Below the pieces are notes generated by a model, which was given only the letters and a program-made list of their open reading frames with translations, ran no database searches and had not been told where the DNA came from. Source: Pseudohongiella sp. (GTDB lineage Bacteria; Pseudomonadota; Gammaproteobacteria; Pseudomonadales; Pseudohongiellaceae). From it: 64,000 nt of DNA. The stretch is taken from positions 1 to 64,000 of the forward strand of contig JAUSCD010000029.1 in NCBI GenBank assembly GCA_030651695.1, in the 5' to 3' direction. The position numbers and the translations under genes are program-made. Below, piece after piece: positions 34,128-42,110 of the stretch (its first letter is position 1; the number at the start of each line of letters is the position of its first letter).

Positions 34128-35006
34128 GTGCTCATCGATACGTTTTTAAATGAAGTGTCCGGCTGCGCACCTGCGCAAGCAGACCGCACGCTGGAACAAA
34201 AACTCAATCGCAGCCGCAAAAGTCTGCGGCGTGATGTTGGTCGTGCCATTGCCGACTTCAATATGATTGAGGATGGTGATCTGATTATGGTGTGTATGTC
34301 CGGCGGCAAGGACTCGTACACCATGCTGGATATACTTTTACATCTGAAGAAGCATGCACCAATACGTTTTGATATCCGGGCAGTGAATCTGGATCAGAAA
34401 CAGCCGGATTTCCCCGAGCACATCTTGCCGCAGTATCTTGAAAGTATTGGTGTGGATTATCACATTATCGAGCAAGACACGTTTTCTATTGTCAAAGAAA
34501 AAACGCCGGAAGGTAAAACCTATTGTGGTCTGTGCTCGCGTTTACGCAGAGGCAATCTGTACAGTTACGCCCGGCAGATTGGTGCCAATAAGATTGCGTT
34601 GGGCCATCACCGTGATGACATCGTTGAGACCTTGTTTCTGAATATGTTTTTTGGCGGCAAAATGAAAGCCATGCCGCCGAAACTGCTCAGCGACGACAAG
34701 CAGAATATTGTGATCCGTCCGCTGGCGTATTGTTCTGAAAAAGATATTGCGCGTTATGCCCGGCTGCGCGGGTTCCCGATTATTCCCTGCAACCTTTGTG
34801 GTACGCAGGACAATATGCAGCGCCAGGAAATAAAAGCCATGCTGCAAAACTGGGAAAAACAATGGCCGGGAAGAATCGACAATATTTTTCGCAGCATCGC
34901 TCACATTGAACCTTCACAGCTTGCCGATAGCAGCCTGTTTCCTTTCCGTGATCTGAGGCGGGATGCCGATGCCGCATTACGTATCGGTGCGGTTAACGTG
35001 GCATGA
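34128..35006 (+). CDS. ttcA: tRNA 2-thiocytidine(32) biosynthesis protein
   Basis: Iron-sulfur enzyme that thiolates C32 of several tRNAs. The 292 residues have the PP-loop [11 protein letters not shown] and the two CxxC pairs [11 protein letters not shown] and PCNLCGTQ, plus [16 protein letters not shown]. Start GTG with GAGGTAG upstream. The stop overlaps the next gene by 4 bases (ATGA). The sulfur carrier gene tusA lies two genes downstream, a sensible functional neighbour. Confidence 0.96.
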   Translation: MLIDTFLNEVSGCAPAQADRTLEQKLNRSRKSLRRDVGRAIADFNMIEDGDLIMVCMSGGKDSYTMLDILLHLKKHAPIRFDIRAVNLDQKQPDFPEHILPQYLESIGVDYHIIEQDTFSIVKEKTPEGKTYCGLCSRLRRGNLYSYARQIGANKIALGHHRDDIVETLFLNMFFGGKMKAMPPKLLSDDKQNIVIRPLAYCSEKDIARYARLRGFPIIPCNLCGTQDNMQRQEIKAMLQNWEKQWPGRIDNIFRSIAHIEPSQLADSSLFPFRDLRRDADAALRIGAVNVA

Positions 35007-35206
35007 GAATACCGTGGGAAAGACTCAGTGAAGAAACGCTTGATGCTGTCATCGAAGAATATGTGAGCCGTGAAGGCACAGATTATGGTCATCACGATTA
35101 TTCGCTGGCTGACAAAGTTGCCCAGGTGCGTCTGCAACTCAGGCGCGGCGAAGCCTGGATTGACTTTGACCCTGAAACAGAGACTTGTCATTTGCTAAGT
35201 TCGTGA
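35003..35206 (+). CDS. UPF0270 (YheU-like) protein
   Basis: A 67-residue protein of unknown function. It matches the UPF0270 pattern: [52 protein letters not shown]. It overlaps the ttcA stop by 4 bases, and tusA follows almost at once, so the three are likely one transcript. Confidence 0.9.
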   Translation: MRIPWERLSEETLDAVIEEYVSREGTDYGHHDYSLADKVAQVRLQLRRGEAWIDFDPETETCHLLSS

Positions 35207-35223
35207 GTGTGGATACCCCGGTG

Positions 35224-35472
35224 ATGATTCAAGAAAACAACAGTTTGAATGCTGATGGTGTACTGGATGCCTGCGGGTTGTTTTGCCCGGAACCGGTGAT
35301 GATGTTGCACAATAAAATTCGCGATATCCAATCGGGTCAGGTATTACAAGTAAAGGCGACGGATCCCTCAACCACACGTGATATACCAAAATTCTGTCTG
35401 TTTCTGGGCCATGAGCTGTTACAGCATCAGGAAGTGGACGGTGTATTTCTCTTCTGGATAAAAAAGGCCTGA
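35224..35472 (+). CDS. tusA: TusA family sulfur carrier protein
   Basis: Small persulfide carrier. From the ATG at 35224 there are 82 residues with the catalytic Cys in [14 protein letters not shown] and the family block [20 protein letters not shown]. In E. coli TusA delivers sulfur for tRNA thiolation and molybdopterin synthesis. In-frame GTG codons at 35203 (overlapping the preceding stop), 35209 and 35221 are alternative starts, adding at most 7 residues. Confidence 0.92.
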   Translation: MIQENNSLNADGVLDACGLFCPEPVMMLHNKIRDIQSGQVLQVKATDPSTTRDIPKFCLFLGHELLQHQEVDGVFLFWIKKA

Positions 35473-35476
35473 CCAT

Positions 35477-36427
35477 TTGCCACCCCTGTATTTGATTGAC
35501 GCATCCATCTACATATTCCAGGCACATTTTTCGCCGCACACCCAAGTGTGGTCGCGACGGGCGGAAGACCGCAGTGCTTTTGTGGGATTTCTGCGTTTTC
35601 TGATCCGGTTTTTGCAGTCCACTCAGGTGCGTGAGTCTGCACCTGTGGCGGTGGCGTTTGATGAAAGTCTGCAGTCGGGTTTCAGGCATCGCTTGTATCC
35701 TGCATACAAATCCAACCGGGTGCTGCCCGATGAGAATCTGGCCCGCCAGCTAAAGGCATGCGCCGATGTCTGCGAGCTGCTGGGTGTGCGCGGTTTCGGC
35801 AGTCAGGAATATGAAGCTGACGATATTATCGGCACCATCAGTCATACATGCAGGCAGTCTGCGGTTACGCGTCCCATTGTCATTGTCAGTCGCGACAAGG
35901 ATCTGTCACAGTTGCTGACGAATGATCACGATGAGCTCTGGGATTTTTATGCTGCCTCCCGGCGCAATCGCGACAACATAAAACAGGTTCTGGGCATATG
36001 GCCGGAACAGTTTCCGTGTTATCTCGGACTGACCGGTGACGCTATAGATTGTATACCCGGAATTCCTGGCATAGGCCCTGTTGCTGCGCGCCAGTTGCTT
36101 TCTCACTTTGGCAACCTTGAGTCGGTTTTTGAGCAGGTAGATCAGGTTCATGGCTTAAAAATGCGCGGAGCAAAACGTTGTGCACAGCTGCTTGCTGAGC
36201 ATCAGGTAATGGCGATGTTGAGTCGGCAATTGGCCACCATCGCACGACAGGCACCAGCGACAGAAGCATTTGCAGTTGTTTCAGAAAACGAACTTGAATT
36301 GACTGCTATTGATGCTCCTGCGTTGCTGGCATTATTGCGGGAAATGGATTTAAGCGAGGATGATGTCCAGCGCTTTGTCTTCCAACTGGAAACTCTCGAT
36401 CGTCTACTAAAGAAAAAGCACTCATGA
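35477..36427 (+). CDS. 5'-3' exonuclease / flap endonuclease (Xni-like)
   Basis: Structure-specific nuclease of the FEN/pol I N-terminal family, 316 residues. Acidic residues of both metal sites are visible: LIDAS near the N-terminus, VAFDES, the QEYEADDIIG cluster, VSRDKDL and TGDAIDCIPGIPGIGPVAARQL (the helix-3-turn-helix). E. coli Xni (251 residues) has lost part of this set; this copy looks complete and is longer. Start TTG at 35477, weakly supported by AAGG upstream. The stop overlaps pdxB by 4 bases. Confidence 0.85.
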   Translation: MPPLYLIDASIYIFQAHFSPHTQVWSRRAEDRSAFVGFLRFLIRFLQSTQVRESAPVAVAFDESLQSGFRHRLYPAYKSNRVLPDENLARQLKACADVCELLGVRGFGSQEYEADDIIGTISHTCRQSAVTRPIVIVSRDKDLSQLLTNDHDELWDFYAASRRNRDNIKQVLGIWPEQFPCYLGLTGDAIDCIPGIPGIGPVAARQLLSHFGNLESVFEQVDQVHGLKMRGAKRCAQLLAEHQVMAMLSRQLATIARQAPATEAFAVVSENELELTAIDAPALLALLREMDLSEDDVQRFVFQLETLDRLLKKKHS

Positions 36428-37605
36428 AAATAGTTGCAGACGAAAATATTCTGACCTTGTCGGGGAAAAAGTCAAAAAATATAAATTGGGTGCTCAAATC
36501 CGGACGCGAAATTACGTCGGCGGATGTTGCGGATGCTGATGCCTTGCTGGTCAGATCTGTTACCAAAGTTGATGCGGCCCTGCTGGGTGACTCCAGTGTG
36601 AGGTTTGTAGCCACTGCAACCAGCGGCACGGATCATCTTGATCTTGATTGGTTGGCCGCCAGAGGCATAGGTGTTGCTGATGCGGCCGGCGCTAATGCGA
36701 ACGCGGTGGCAGAATATGTGTTGGCAGCATTGGCTGAGTTGATACTGGAGGATGATCTTGCGCTCTGGGATAAAACTGTTGCTGTGATCGGAGTTGGCAA
36801 TGTGGGAACAGCCTTGATCCGGAAATTGAAGGCGCTGGGCGTCACCTGTGTCGCCTGCGATCCTTTGCAGCAGCGAGTTAGTAAAATCGACTATGTCAGT
36901 CTTGAGCAGGCTTTACAAGCCGACATCATCTGTCTTCATACCCCACTTACACATGAGGGGCCGCATGCCACGTTTAACCTTATAAACGATGAACGGCTGC
37001 ATACGATGAATCCCGATGCTGTGCTCGTAAATGCCGGCCGCGGCGAAGTGATAGATAACAACGCGCTGCTGGCACATTTGCAACGCTTCCCGGACAGAAG
37101 GGTAGTTCTGGATGTGTGGGCAAATGAGCCGAGACCTTCAGCGCAACTGCTTGACCGTGTTTTTATTGGTACGCCGCATATAGCGGGTTACAGCGTGGAA
37201 GCAAAACTGGCTGCCAGCCAATGCGTGTTTAATGCCTTGTCTTCGCATTTTTCTCTGGATCGGCTGCAGTTGAATGTGGGGGCTGGCGGGCCACTGCGGG
37301 TGCACGATCAACGTTACGAACAGAAGTCGGAGAGTCTTTTGTATTGTGAGAAAACTGATGCACGAATGTTTGCCAGTATTGTCACCCGATCATTCGGATT
37401 GCGTGCGTTGTATCGGCGTTTTAATGATATTTATCAGGTGGCGTCCCGCTCGGATAACCCCATGGATGGTGCGGAGGTTTTCGACAGTATTCGCCGGGAG
37501 CTGACCGAGCGCAGGGAATTTGGCGCAACCCACGTGCATGCTGCCGGCTTCAGTCCGCGGTTGTCAGCGTGGTTGCATGCGGCCGGGTTTGTTCTGCAGG
37601 CGTGA
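36424..37605 (+). CDS. pdxB: Erythronate-4-phosphate dehydrogenase
   Basis: Second step of the DXP-independent pyridoxal 5'-phosphate pathway. The 393 residues show the KIVADENI N-terminus, VAVIGVGNVGTALIRKLKALG (NAD site), NAGRGEVIDNNALL, DVWANEP, GTPHIAGYSVEAK (catalytic His) and the PdxB dimerisation domain at the C-terminus. The ATG overlaps the upstream nuclease stop by 4 bases. A stem-loop with T-run follows the stop. Confidence 0.95.
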   Translation: MKIVADENILTLSGKKSKNINWVLKSGREITSADVADADALLVRSVTKVDAALLGDSSVRFVATATSGTDHLDLDWLAARGIGVADAAGANANAVAEYVLAALAELILEDDLALWDKTVAVIGVGNVGTALIRKLKALGVTCVACDPLQQRVSKIDYVSLEQALQADIICLHTPLTHEGPHATFNLINDERLHTMNPDAVLVNAGRGEVIDNNALLAHLQRFPDRRVVLDVWANEPRPSAQLLDRVFIGTPHIAGYSVEAKLAASQCVFNALSSHFSLDRLQLNVGAGGPLRVHDQRYEQKSESLLYCEKTDARMFASIVTRSFGLRALYRRFNDIYQVASRSDNPMDGAEVFDSIRRELTERREFGATHVHAAGFSPRLSAWLHAAGFVLQA

Positions 37606-37609
37606 TAGT

Positions 37610-37638
37610 GGTCTCAGTACATCTGAGACCCCTGTTTT
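37610..37638 (+). terminator. Terminator after pdxB (repeat copy 1)
   Basis: Stem GGTCTCAG (37610-37617) / CTGAGACC (37623-37630) with loop TACAT, followed by CCTG and TTTTT. It is 5 bases beyond the pdxB stop and suits plus-strand termination. The 23-bp core is repeated identically 40 bases downstream. Confidence 0.7.
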
Positions 37639-37647
37639 TAAGCCCGG

Positions 37648-37672
37648 GTGGTCTCAGTACATCTGAGACCAC
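37648..37672. repeat. Second copy of the GGTCTCAG palindrome, overlapping the alaA stop
   Basis: Stem GTGGTCTCAG (37648-37657) / CTGAGACCAC (37663-37672), loop TACAT, identical in its core to the copy at 37610. On the minus strand it encodes the last residues (Ser-Gln-Met-Tyr) and stop codon of alaA, so the hairpin unit has been duplicated across the convergent gene ends. Confidence 0.85.
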
Positions 37673-38874
37673 TTGGCCAGAAAACGTTCGATTTTTCCGA
37701 TGGCTTGTTGCAGCACATCGACGGTCGGCAGAAACACTACACGCAAATGCTGAGTGTCAGCGATATTGAATGCGCTGCCCTGAACCAGCAGAATTTTTTC
37801 CTTCTCCAGCAAATCCTGTATAAAACGCTGATCATCTGCAATCGGATACATTTGCGGATCAAGCTTGGGGAACATGTAAATTGCGCCTTTGGGCTTCACA
37901 CATGTGACACCGGGTATCTGTGTCAACATATCCCAGGCTATGTCACGCTGATCACGCAGGCGCCCGCCCGGAATAATCAGTTCATTGATGCTTTGATACC
38001 CGCCTAAAGCGGTTTGTACCGCGTATTGTGCCGGGACATTGGCGCACAGTCGCATATTGGAGAGTATTTCCAGACCTTCAATGTAGTTGGCTGCTTTTTC
38101 TTTGGCACCGCTCAGAATCATCCAGCCGGAACGGAAACCCGCGAGACGATAGGATTTTGACAGGCCATTAAAAGTCACAATAAACAAATCGTCGCACAGT
38201 GAGGCGACAGGAATGTGGACAGCATCATCGTAAAGAATTTTGCTGTAGATCTCGTCTGCAAATATCACCAGGCTATGTTTTCTCGCCACACGGATAATGT
38301 CCAGCAGAAGATCCTGGCTATAGACAGATCCGGTAGGGTTGTTTGGATTGATAATGACAATAGCCCGGGTTTTGGACGTTATTTTCTTTTCGATATCTTT
38401 GATATCAGGGAACCAGTCCGCAGCTTCGTCGCAGATATAGTGCACCGGTGTGCCGCCACCGAGACTGACAGAGGCTGTCCACAGCGGATAATCCGGTGCG
38501 GGCACCAGCACTTCATCGCCGTTATTCAGCAGAGCCTGCATTGCCATCACAATCAGCTCGCTGACGCCATTGCCCAGATAAATGTCGTCGATATCCACGC
38601 CATCAATGCCAAGCTGCTGGCATTCCTGCATAATGGCCTTGCGCGCAGAAAATAGCCCTTTGGAATCACTGTAACCCTGAGCATTGGACAAGTTGCGGAT
38701 GACATCCTGAATAATTTCATCAGGCGCTTCAAAACCGAATGCCGCCGGATTGCCGATATTCAGTTTAAGAATGCGGTTGCCTTCCTCTTCAAGTCGTTTG
38801 GCTTCTTCCAGTACGGGGCCGCGAATGTCATAACAGACTTTGGCGAGTTTTTCCGACTGACGGATTTTTTTCAT
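37654..38874 (-). CDS. alaA: Alanine-synthesising aminotransferase (AlaA-like, PLP-dependent)
   Basis: Class I/II aminotransferase, glutamate-pyruvate type. From the ATG at 38874 there are 406 residues starting MKKIRQSEKLAKVCYDIRGPV, with NIGNPAAFGFEAPDEI, NPNNPTGSVYS, the PLP Lys in NGLSKSYRLAGFRSGW, and GAIYMFPKLD. Length and motifs match E. coli AlaA (405). The C-terminal residues and stop lie inside a palindromic repeat. It is divergent from msrB. Confidence 0.92.
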   Translation of the reverse strand: MKKIRQSEKLAKVCYDIRGPVLEEAKRLEEEGNRILKLNIGNPAAFGFEAPDEIIQDVIRNLSNAQGYSDSKGLFSARKAIMQECQQLGIDGVDIDDIYLGNGVSELIVMAMQALLNNGDEVLVPAPDYPLWTASVSLGGGTPVHYICDEAADWFPDIKDIEKKITSKTRAIVIINPNNPTGSVYSQDLLLDIIRVARKHSLVIFADEIYSKILYDDAVHIPVASLCDDLFIVTFNGLSKSYRLAGFRSGWMILSGAKEKAANYIEGLEILSNMRLCANVPAQYAVQTALGGYQSINELIIPGGRLRDQRDIAWDMLTQIPGVTCVKPKGAIYMFPKLDPQMYPIADDQRFIQDLLEKEKILLVQGSAFNIADTQHLRVVFLPTVDVLQQAIGKIERFLAKWSQMY

Positions 38875-38972
38875 GGTACGGATTCCGGGATGTGCGCTGA
38901 GGGCCGATATTGTAAACTGCCCGTGGAAAAATGATAGTGGAGTACCTGATACACCTTGGGAGTACACAACTT

Positions 38973-39368
38973 ATGACCATACATGCAAAAGACAACAAAG
39001 ACAGTCTGCGTGAAAAACTGGACCCACAGACCTACAAAATAGTCTGTGAATGCGGAACGGAGCCGGCATTTACCGGTAAATACTGGGATTGTAAAACGCC
39101 TGGCACATATCATTGTGTGGTGTGCGAACATGCTTTGTTCGATTCAGAAACCAAATATGATTCCGGTTCCGGCTGGCCCAGTTACTACGCACCGTTGACA
39201 GAGTCAGCAGTGAAAGATCGTGTCGACACCAGTCATGGCATGTTCAGAACAGAGGTGGTGTGCGGCAACTGCGAAGCACATCTGGGGCATGTATTTGAGG
39301 ACGGTCCGGCCCCGACTGGTTTGCGCTATTGCATCAATTCAGCGTCATTGGAGCTGCATTCGCGTTGA
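38973..39368 (+). CDS. msrB: Peptide-methionine (R)-S-oxide reductase
   Basis: Repairs the R form of methionine sulfoxide. From the ATG at 38973 there are 131 residues with zinc CxxC pairs CVVC and CGNC, the substrate block [18 protein letters not shown] and the catalytic Cys in RYCINSASL. The product lacks a signal peptide, so it is cytoplasmic. The next gene starts within about 30 bases. Confidence 0.96.
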   Translation: MTIHAKDNKDSLREKLDPQTYKIVCECGTEPAFTGKYWDCKTPGTYHCVVCEHALFDSETKYDSGSGWPSYYAPLTESAVKDRVDTSHGMFRTEVVCGNCEAHLGHVFEDGPAPTGLRYCINSASLELHSR

Positions 39369-39397
39369 GAACAGCGTTTTGTTTATCAGAGCGGTGT

Positions 39398-40192
39398 ATG
39401 GTTGCACGGGCAGCGGGATTGTCCGTGCTGGTCGTGACATCGTGCGGTGTAGCTGCTCAGGAGCCAGCTGCAACAGCGGATCCTGACGGTTATCTGCGCC
39501 ACAGTTCTGCGCTGGCGTTATATGTCAGTAAAGGTTTTTACGGGCAGGAGCTGCCCACTTACGTGCGCTACTTGCCCTATACACATGAGGTCTCCATTCC
39601 CGGCTGGCGTTTCAAGGCAAGCTTGCCGGCACTGGAGATTGATGGGCCGGGTAATGTGTTGGTGGAAATCGGTAGTGTAGGCAGAGAAAGCACCAGCCTT
39701 GTCGCCGAGCGCGGTGTAGGTGATGTGGTCTTGAGCGGCACCTACGAGCTGCCAGCTCTGGGTAACGGGCTGCCTTTTTTTGATATTACCCTTGATCTGA
39801 AATTGCCGACGGCAGATGAGAGCCGCGGGCTGGGTACGGGGCGCCCCGATGTCGGTATTCAACTGGATGCTTATCAGACTCTGGGTGCTTTGACATTGTT
39901 TGGTTCGGTGGGTTATCGCTACCGTCATCGTTCGCCGGTATTCGAAGGGCTGAATGATTCGGCAAGTTTATCTTTGGGTATAAGCCTCCCGCTGAGTGAC
40001 CGCTGGCAAAGTGGTGTCATCTACGATTTCAGGCAGGCAGCCTCCGCGTTCAGCGGGGAGACCCATGAGGTTTTACCCTATCTGTCGTGGGCGCCTACAG
40101 ATCAGTGGAGCCTGATGTGTTATGTCGTAAAAGGATTTACGGAGGACAGCGCCGACAGAGCAGCGGGAATTCAATTGACCCGCCGCTGGTAG
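39398..40192 (+). CDS. Putative outer-membrane beta-barrel protein, unknown function
   Basis: Unrecognised. From the ATG at 39398 there are 264 residues: a signal peptide with cleavage near GVAA-QE, then many amphipathic strands with aromatic girdle residues (DLKLPTADESRGLGTGRPDVGIQ, GYRYRHRS) and a C-terminal Trp (LTRRW), all beta-barrel features. The PTADESRGLGTGRPD segment recalls transporter-type proteins annotated as phenol-degradation meta-pathway porins. A TTG at 39365 overlapping the msrB stop is an alternative start. It may be co-transcribed with msrB. Confidence 0.6.
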   Translation: MVARAAGLSVLVVTSCGVAAQEPAATADPDGYLRHSSALALYVSKGFYGQELPTYVRYLPYTHEVSIPGWRFKASLPALEIDGPGNVLVEIGSVGRESTSLVAERGVGDVVLSGTYELPALGNGLPFFDITLDLKLPTADESRGLGTGRPDVGIQLDAYQTLGALTLFGSVGYRYRHRSPVFEGLNDSASLSLGISLPLSDRWQSGVIYDFRQAASAFSGETHEVLPYLSWAPTDQWSLMCYVVKGFTEDSADRAAGIQLTRRW

Positions 40193-40210
40193 CGCCAGCG
40201 GCCGGAGTCG

Positions 40211-41086
40211 TCAGATGCGCATCGGCTGCGGGCGAGCCGGCAACACCGAGGTGCGATCAACAGCCGGGCGCATGCGCTGGAACGGCGGTAACTCCGGACG
40301 TTGGATGCGTTCCGTTGTTGCGCGCGGGTCCACTGCTTGCGGAGTCTCAGTCAGAATCTCCGGTATCTCTCCATTGCCGTTTTCCGCAACGCTGTTATTG
40401 CCAGATTGTTGAGATATTGTTTCTGCTTCTCCCGGCAGCGCCGCATCGGCTTCCGGCTCACTGACTGTCGGCTCGGCAAACAGCGCCTGCTGTGTCTCCA
40501 GCTGACGTTGCAGTGCTGGCACATCCACAGGGTCCGGCGCTGAAATCGCCGGGATCTGTAGTCTTATCTCAATCGGGGAGGACTCGATCATTTCTTCACC
40601 CGAGTTGGCAAGCTCCAGCTCTCTGCGCAAATGCAAAGGCAGCTGGGAAGTATCCTGTTCGATAATTCTGAGTACATCAGGATTGTCCGGGAACGCAGGC
40701 GCTGCTTCCAGAGTCGGATCACGCAGTGGGTTACGCTGCAGATCTATCAAAGGTGCAATTTCAGCCGGAATCTGTGCAGTTTCAGTTTCACGCTGAAGCC
40801 AGGGTGCCGGCCACCCGGCAGGGTCTTGCTGATTCTCTGCGTTATCCTGTTGCTCGTCGCTGGATGCACCGGCGTCACCCCAGAATGGTCGCGGACCGCC
40901 TGTGCCACCAAATCCACTATCGCCGGGTAAGCCACTTTTTCCCGTGCCGCCCATGCCACTGCCGCTGTCGTCACCACCAATGATGCCAGTACTGCTGGTT
41001 GCCAGAATAAGGCTGCACAGGAAAAGCACCAGCGCCATTAATATGGCCAGCGGGTAACTTCGCAGTGCAAGAATGGCTTTAGGCAT
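40211..41086 (-). CDS. Membrane-anchored Gly/Pro-rich protein, unknown function
   Basis: Unrecognised, 291 residues. One N-terminal membrane helix (about 10-31), then a Gly-rich stretch with repeated GGTG-type motifs (GSGMGGTGK, GFGGTGG; residues about 36-60), then a low-complexity Pro/Glu/Gln-rich, probably disordered tail. The start ATG lies 8 bases inside the end of the DUF6502 gene, so the two are translationally coupled. The GGTG motifs recall exported proteins that accompany DUF6502 genes elsewhere; that link is from memory. Confidence 0.6.
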   Translation of the reverse strand: MPKAILALRSYPLAILMALVLFLCSLILATSSTGIIGGDDSGSGMGGTGKSGLPGDSGFGGTGGPRPFWGDAGASSDEQQDNAENQQDPAGWPAPWLQRETETAQIPAEIAPLIDLQRNPLRDPTLEAAPAFPDNPDVLRIIEQDTSQLPLHLRRELELANSGEEMIESSPIEIRLQIPAISAPDPVDVPALQRQLETQQALFAEPTVSEPEADAALPGEAETISQQSGNNSVAENGNGEIPEILTETPQAVDPRATTERIQRPELPPFQRMRPAVDRTSVLPARPQPMRI

Positions 41087-41996
41087 GATCCGAATCCTGA
41101 TCCGACGCTGTCTGCTCACCTGCCAGGCCGGAATTGCCTGAAGTGATGGAAAGCTCGTGCCGGTTATTGTAATTGAATATCCCGAAATTCATACGATATA
41201 TCGCGTCCTTGCCATTGGCATCCTGTTGCTGGAGCCGAAGCGCTTCCCTGTTCATTTCTATCAGGGCATTCATGCCGATGTCATTGGCAAGCGCCTGCAG
41301 CGCCTCAACCGACCCAGCGCTGAGCTGGTCGTAATACACACTACGATCAAAAAACGCGGGCTTGCGGTCCAGAATATTGTGGGCACCGGCATTGATATGG
41401 TCTTGAACATTTTTACCAAAAAAGAACAGTTTCTCGTCCAATCCCTTATCCGGTGTGAACGCACCGGTATTCAGCAGTACACGATCCTGCTCATCCTGAT
41501 GCGCAACGCCCAGCCTCAGCCACTCATCAAGAATTACACGTGGTCGAATGTCCTGCCGGCACACCAGTTCGACCAGATCATCAAAGTAAGGCCCCTCAGA
41601 GCTCATATTGACTGAGCGCAAGGGCAGGGCAAGGGGTTTACCATCAACGCCTCTGAATTGCTCCAGCCCCAGCCAGTAAGCAATAAGTTGAGCGCCGACA
41701 GAGATAGTTCTGGGTGCATAGCTGGCAATGGATTGATCAGCGCGCAAGCGTTTAACGTCTTTTCTGTGAACTCCGGTCAGCAGTGTGATGCGGCTGTCCG
41801 ATTGGCGCTTGTTATCAACATTGAATTCGTTGTCTGCAACTTCTACATAAACTGATTTCAGCAAGGTGATCAGATAGGGGTACGACACCTGGAAGTGGAG
41901 CATAAGCCGCACCACCGGGCGAAGAATTTTGCGCAGCGCAGTGACCAAGGCTTCTGGGGCCTGCCCTGGGCTGATGTTTAAATCCTGATCATCCAT
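41079..41996 (-). CDS. DUF6502 family protein, possible DNA-binding regulator
   Basis: A 305-residue cytoplasmic protein. The N-terminal third has the DUF6502 layout: ALRKILRPVVRLMLHFQVSYPYLITLLKSVYVEVA, then a helix-turn-helix-like segment SDSRITLLTGVHRKDVKRL (about residues 68-86). The rest is helical with no known motif. ATG 41996 is chosen; an in-frame GTG at 42032 lies inside a palindrome. It is divergent from the hydrolase-like gene across two palindromic sites, so autoregulation is a reasonable inference. Confidence 0.72.
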   Translation of the reverse strand: MDDQDLNISPGQAPEALVTALRKILRPVVRLMLHFQVSYPYLITLLKSVYVEVADNEFNVDNKRQSDSRITLLTGVHRKDVKRLRADQSIASYAPRTISVGAQLIAYWLGLEQFRGVDGKPLALPLRSVNMSSEGPYFDDLVELVCRQDIRPRVILDEWLRLGVAHQDEQDRVLLNTGAFTPDKGLDEKLFFFGKNVQDHINAGAHNILDRKPAFFDRSVYYDQLSAGSVEALQALANDIGMNALIEMNREALRLQQQDANGKDAIYRMNFGIFNYNNRHELSITSGNSGLAGEQTASDQDSDHA

Positions 41997-42015
41997 GCCG
42001 GAAGTATAGCCATGG

Positions 42016-42032
42016 GTGGGAAATAATCCCAC
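42016..42032. promoter_or_regulatory. Palindromic operator-like site 1
   Basis: GTGGGAAATAATCCCAC: outer 5 bases of each arm match perfectly (GTGGG/CCCAC). It lies 19 bases upstream of the DUF6502 ATG, within its likely leader or promoter. Same arm sequence and length as site 2, centre-to-centre 40 bases. Confidence 0.75.
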
Positions 42033-42050
42033 ATAAATTTATCAATTATG

Positions 42051-42079
42051 TTGACGTGGGAATAATTCCCACCTAGTAT
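42051..42079 (+). promoter_or_regulatory. Promoter of the alpha/beta-hydrolase-like gene
   Basis: -35 TTGACG (42051-42056), 17-base spacer, -10 TAGTAT (42074-42079), 31 bases before the ATG at 42111. The spacer is almost exactly the palindromic site 2, a standard geometry for a repressor that blocks polymerase. Confidence 0.65.
42056..42072. promoter_or_regulatory. Palindromic operator-like site 2
   Basis: GTGGGAATAATTCCCAC is a perfect 17-bp palindrome (8-base arms around a central A). It lies between the -35 and -10 of the promoter for the gene at 42111. Confidence 0.8.
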
Positions 42080-42110
42080 CTGAGCCTAGCAAGATCAACA
42101 AGGTAGCGTC

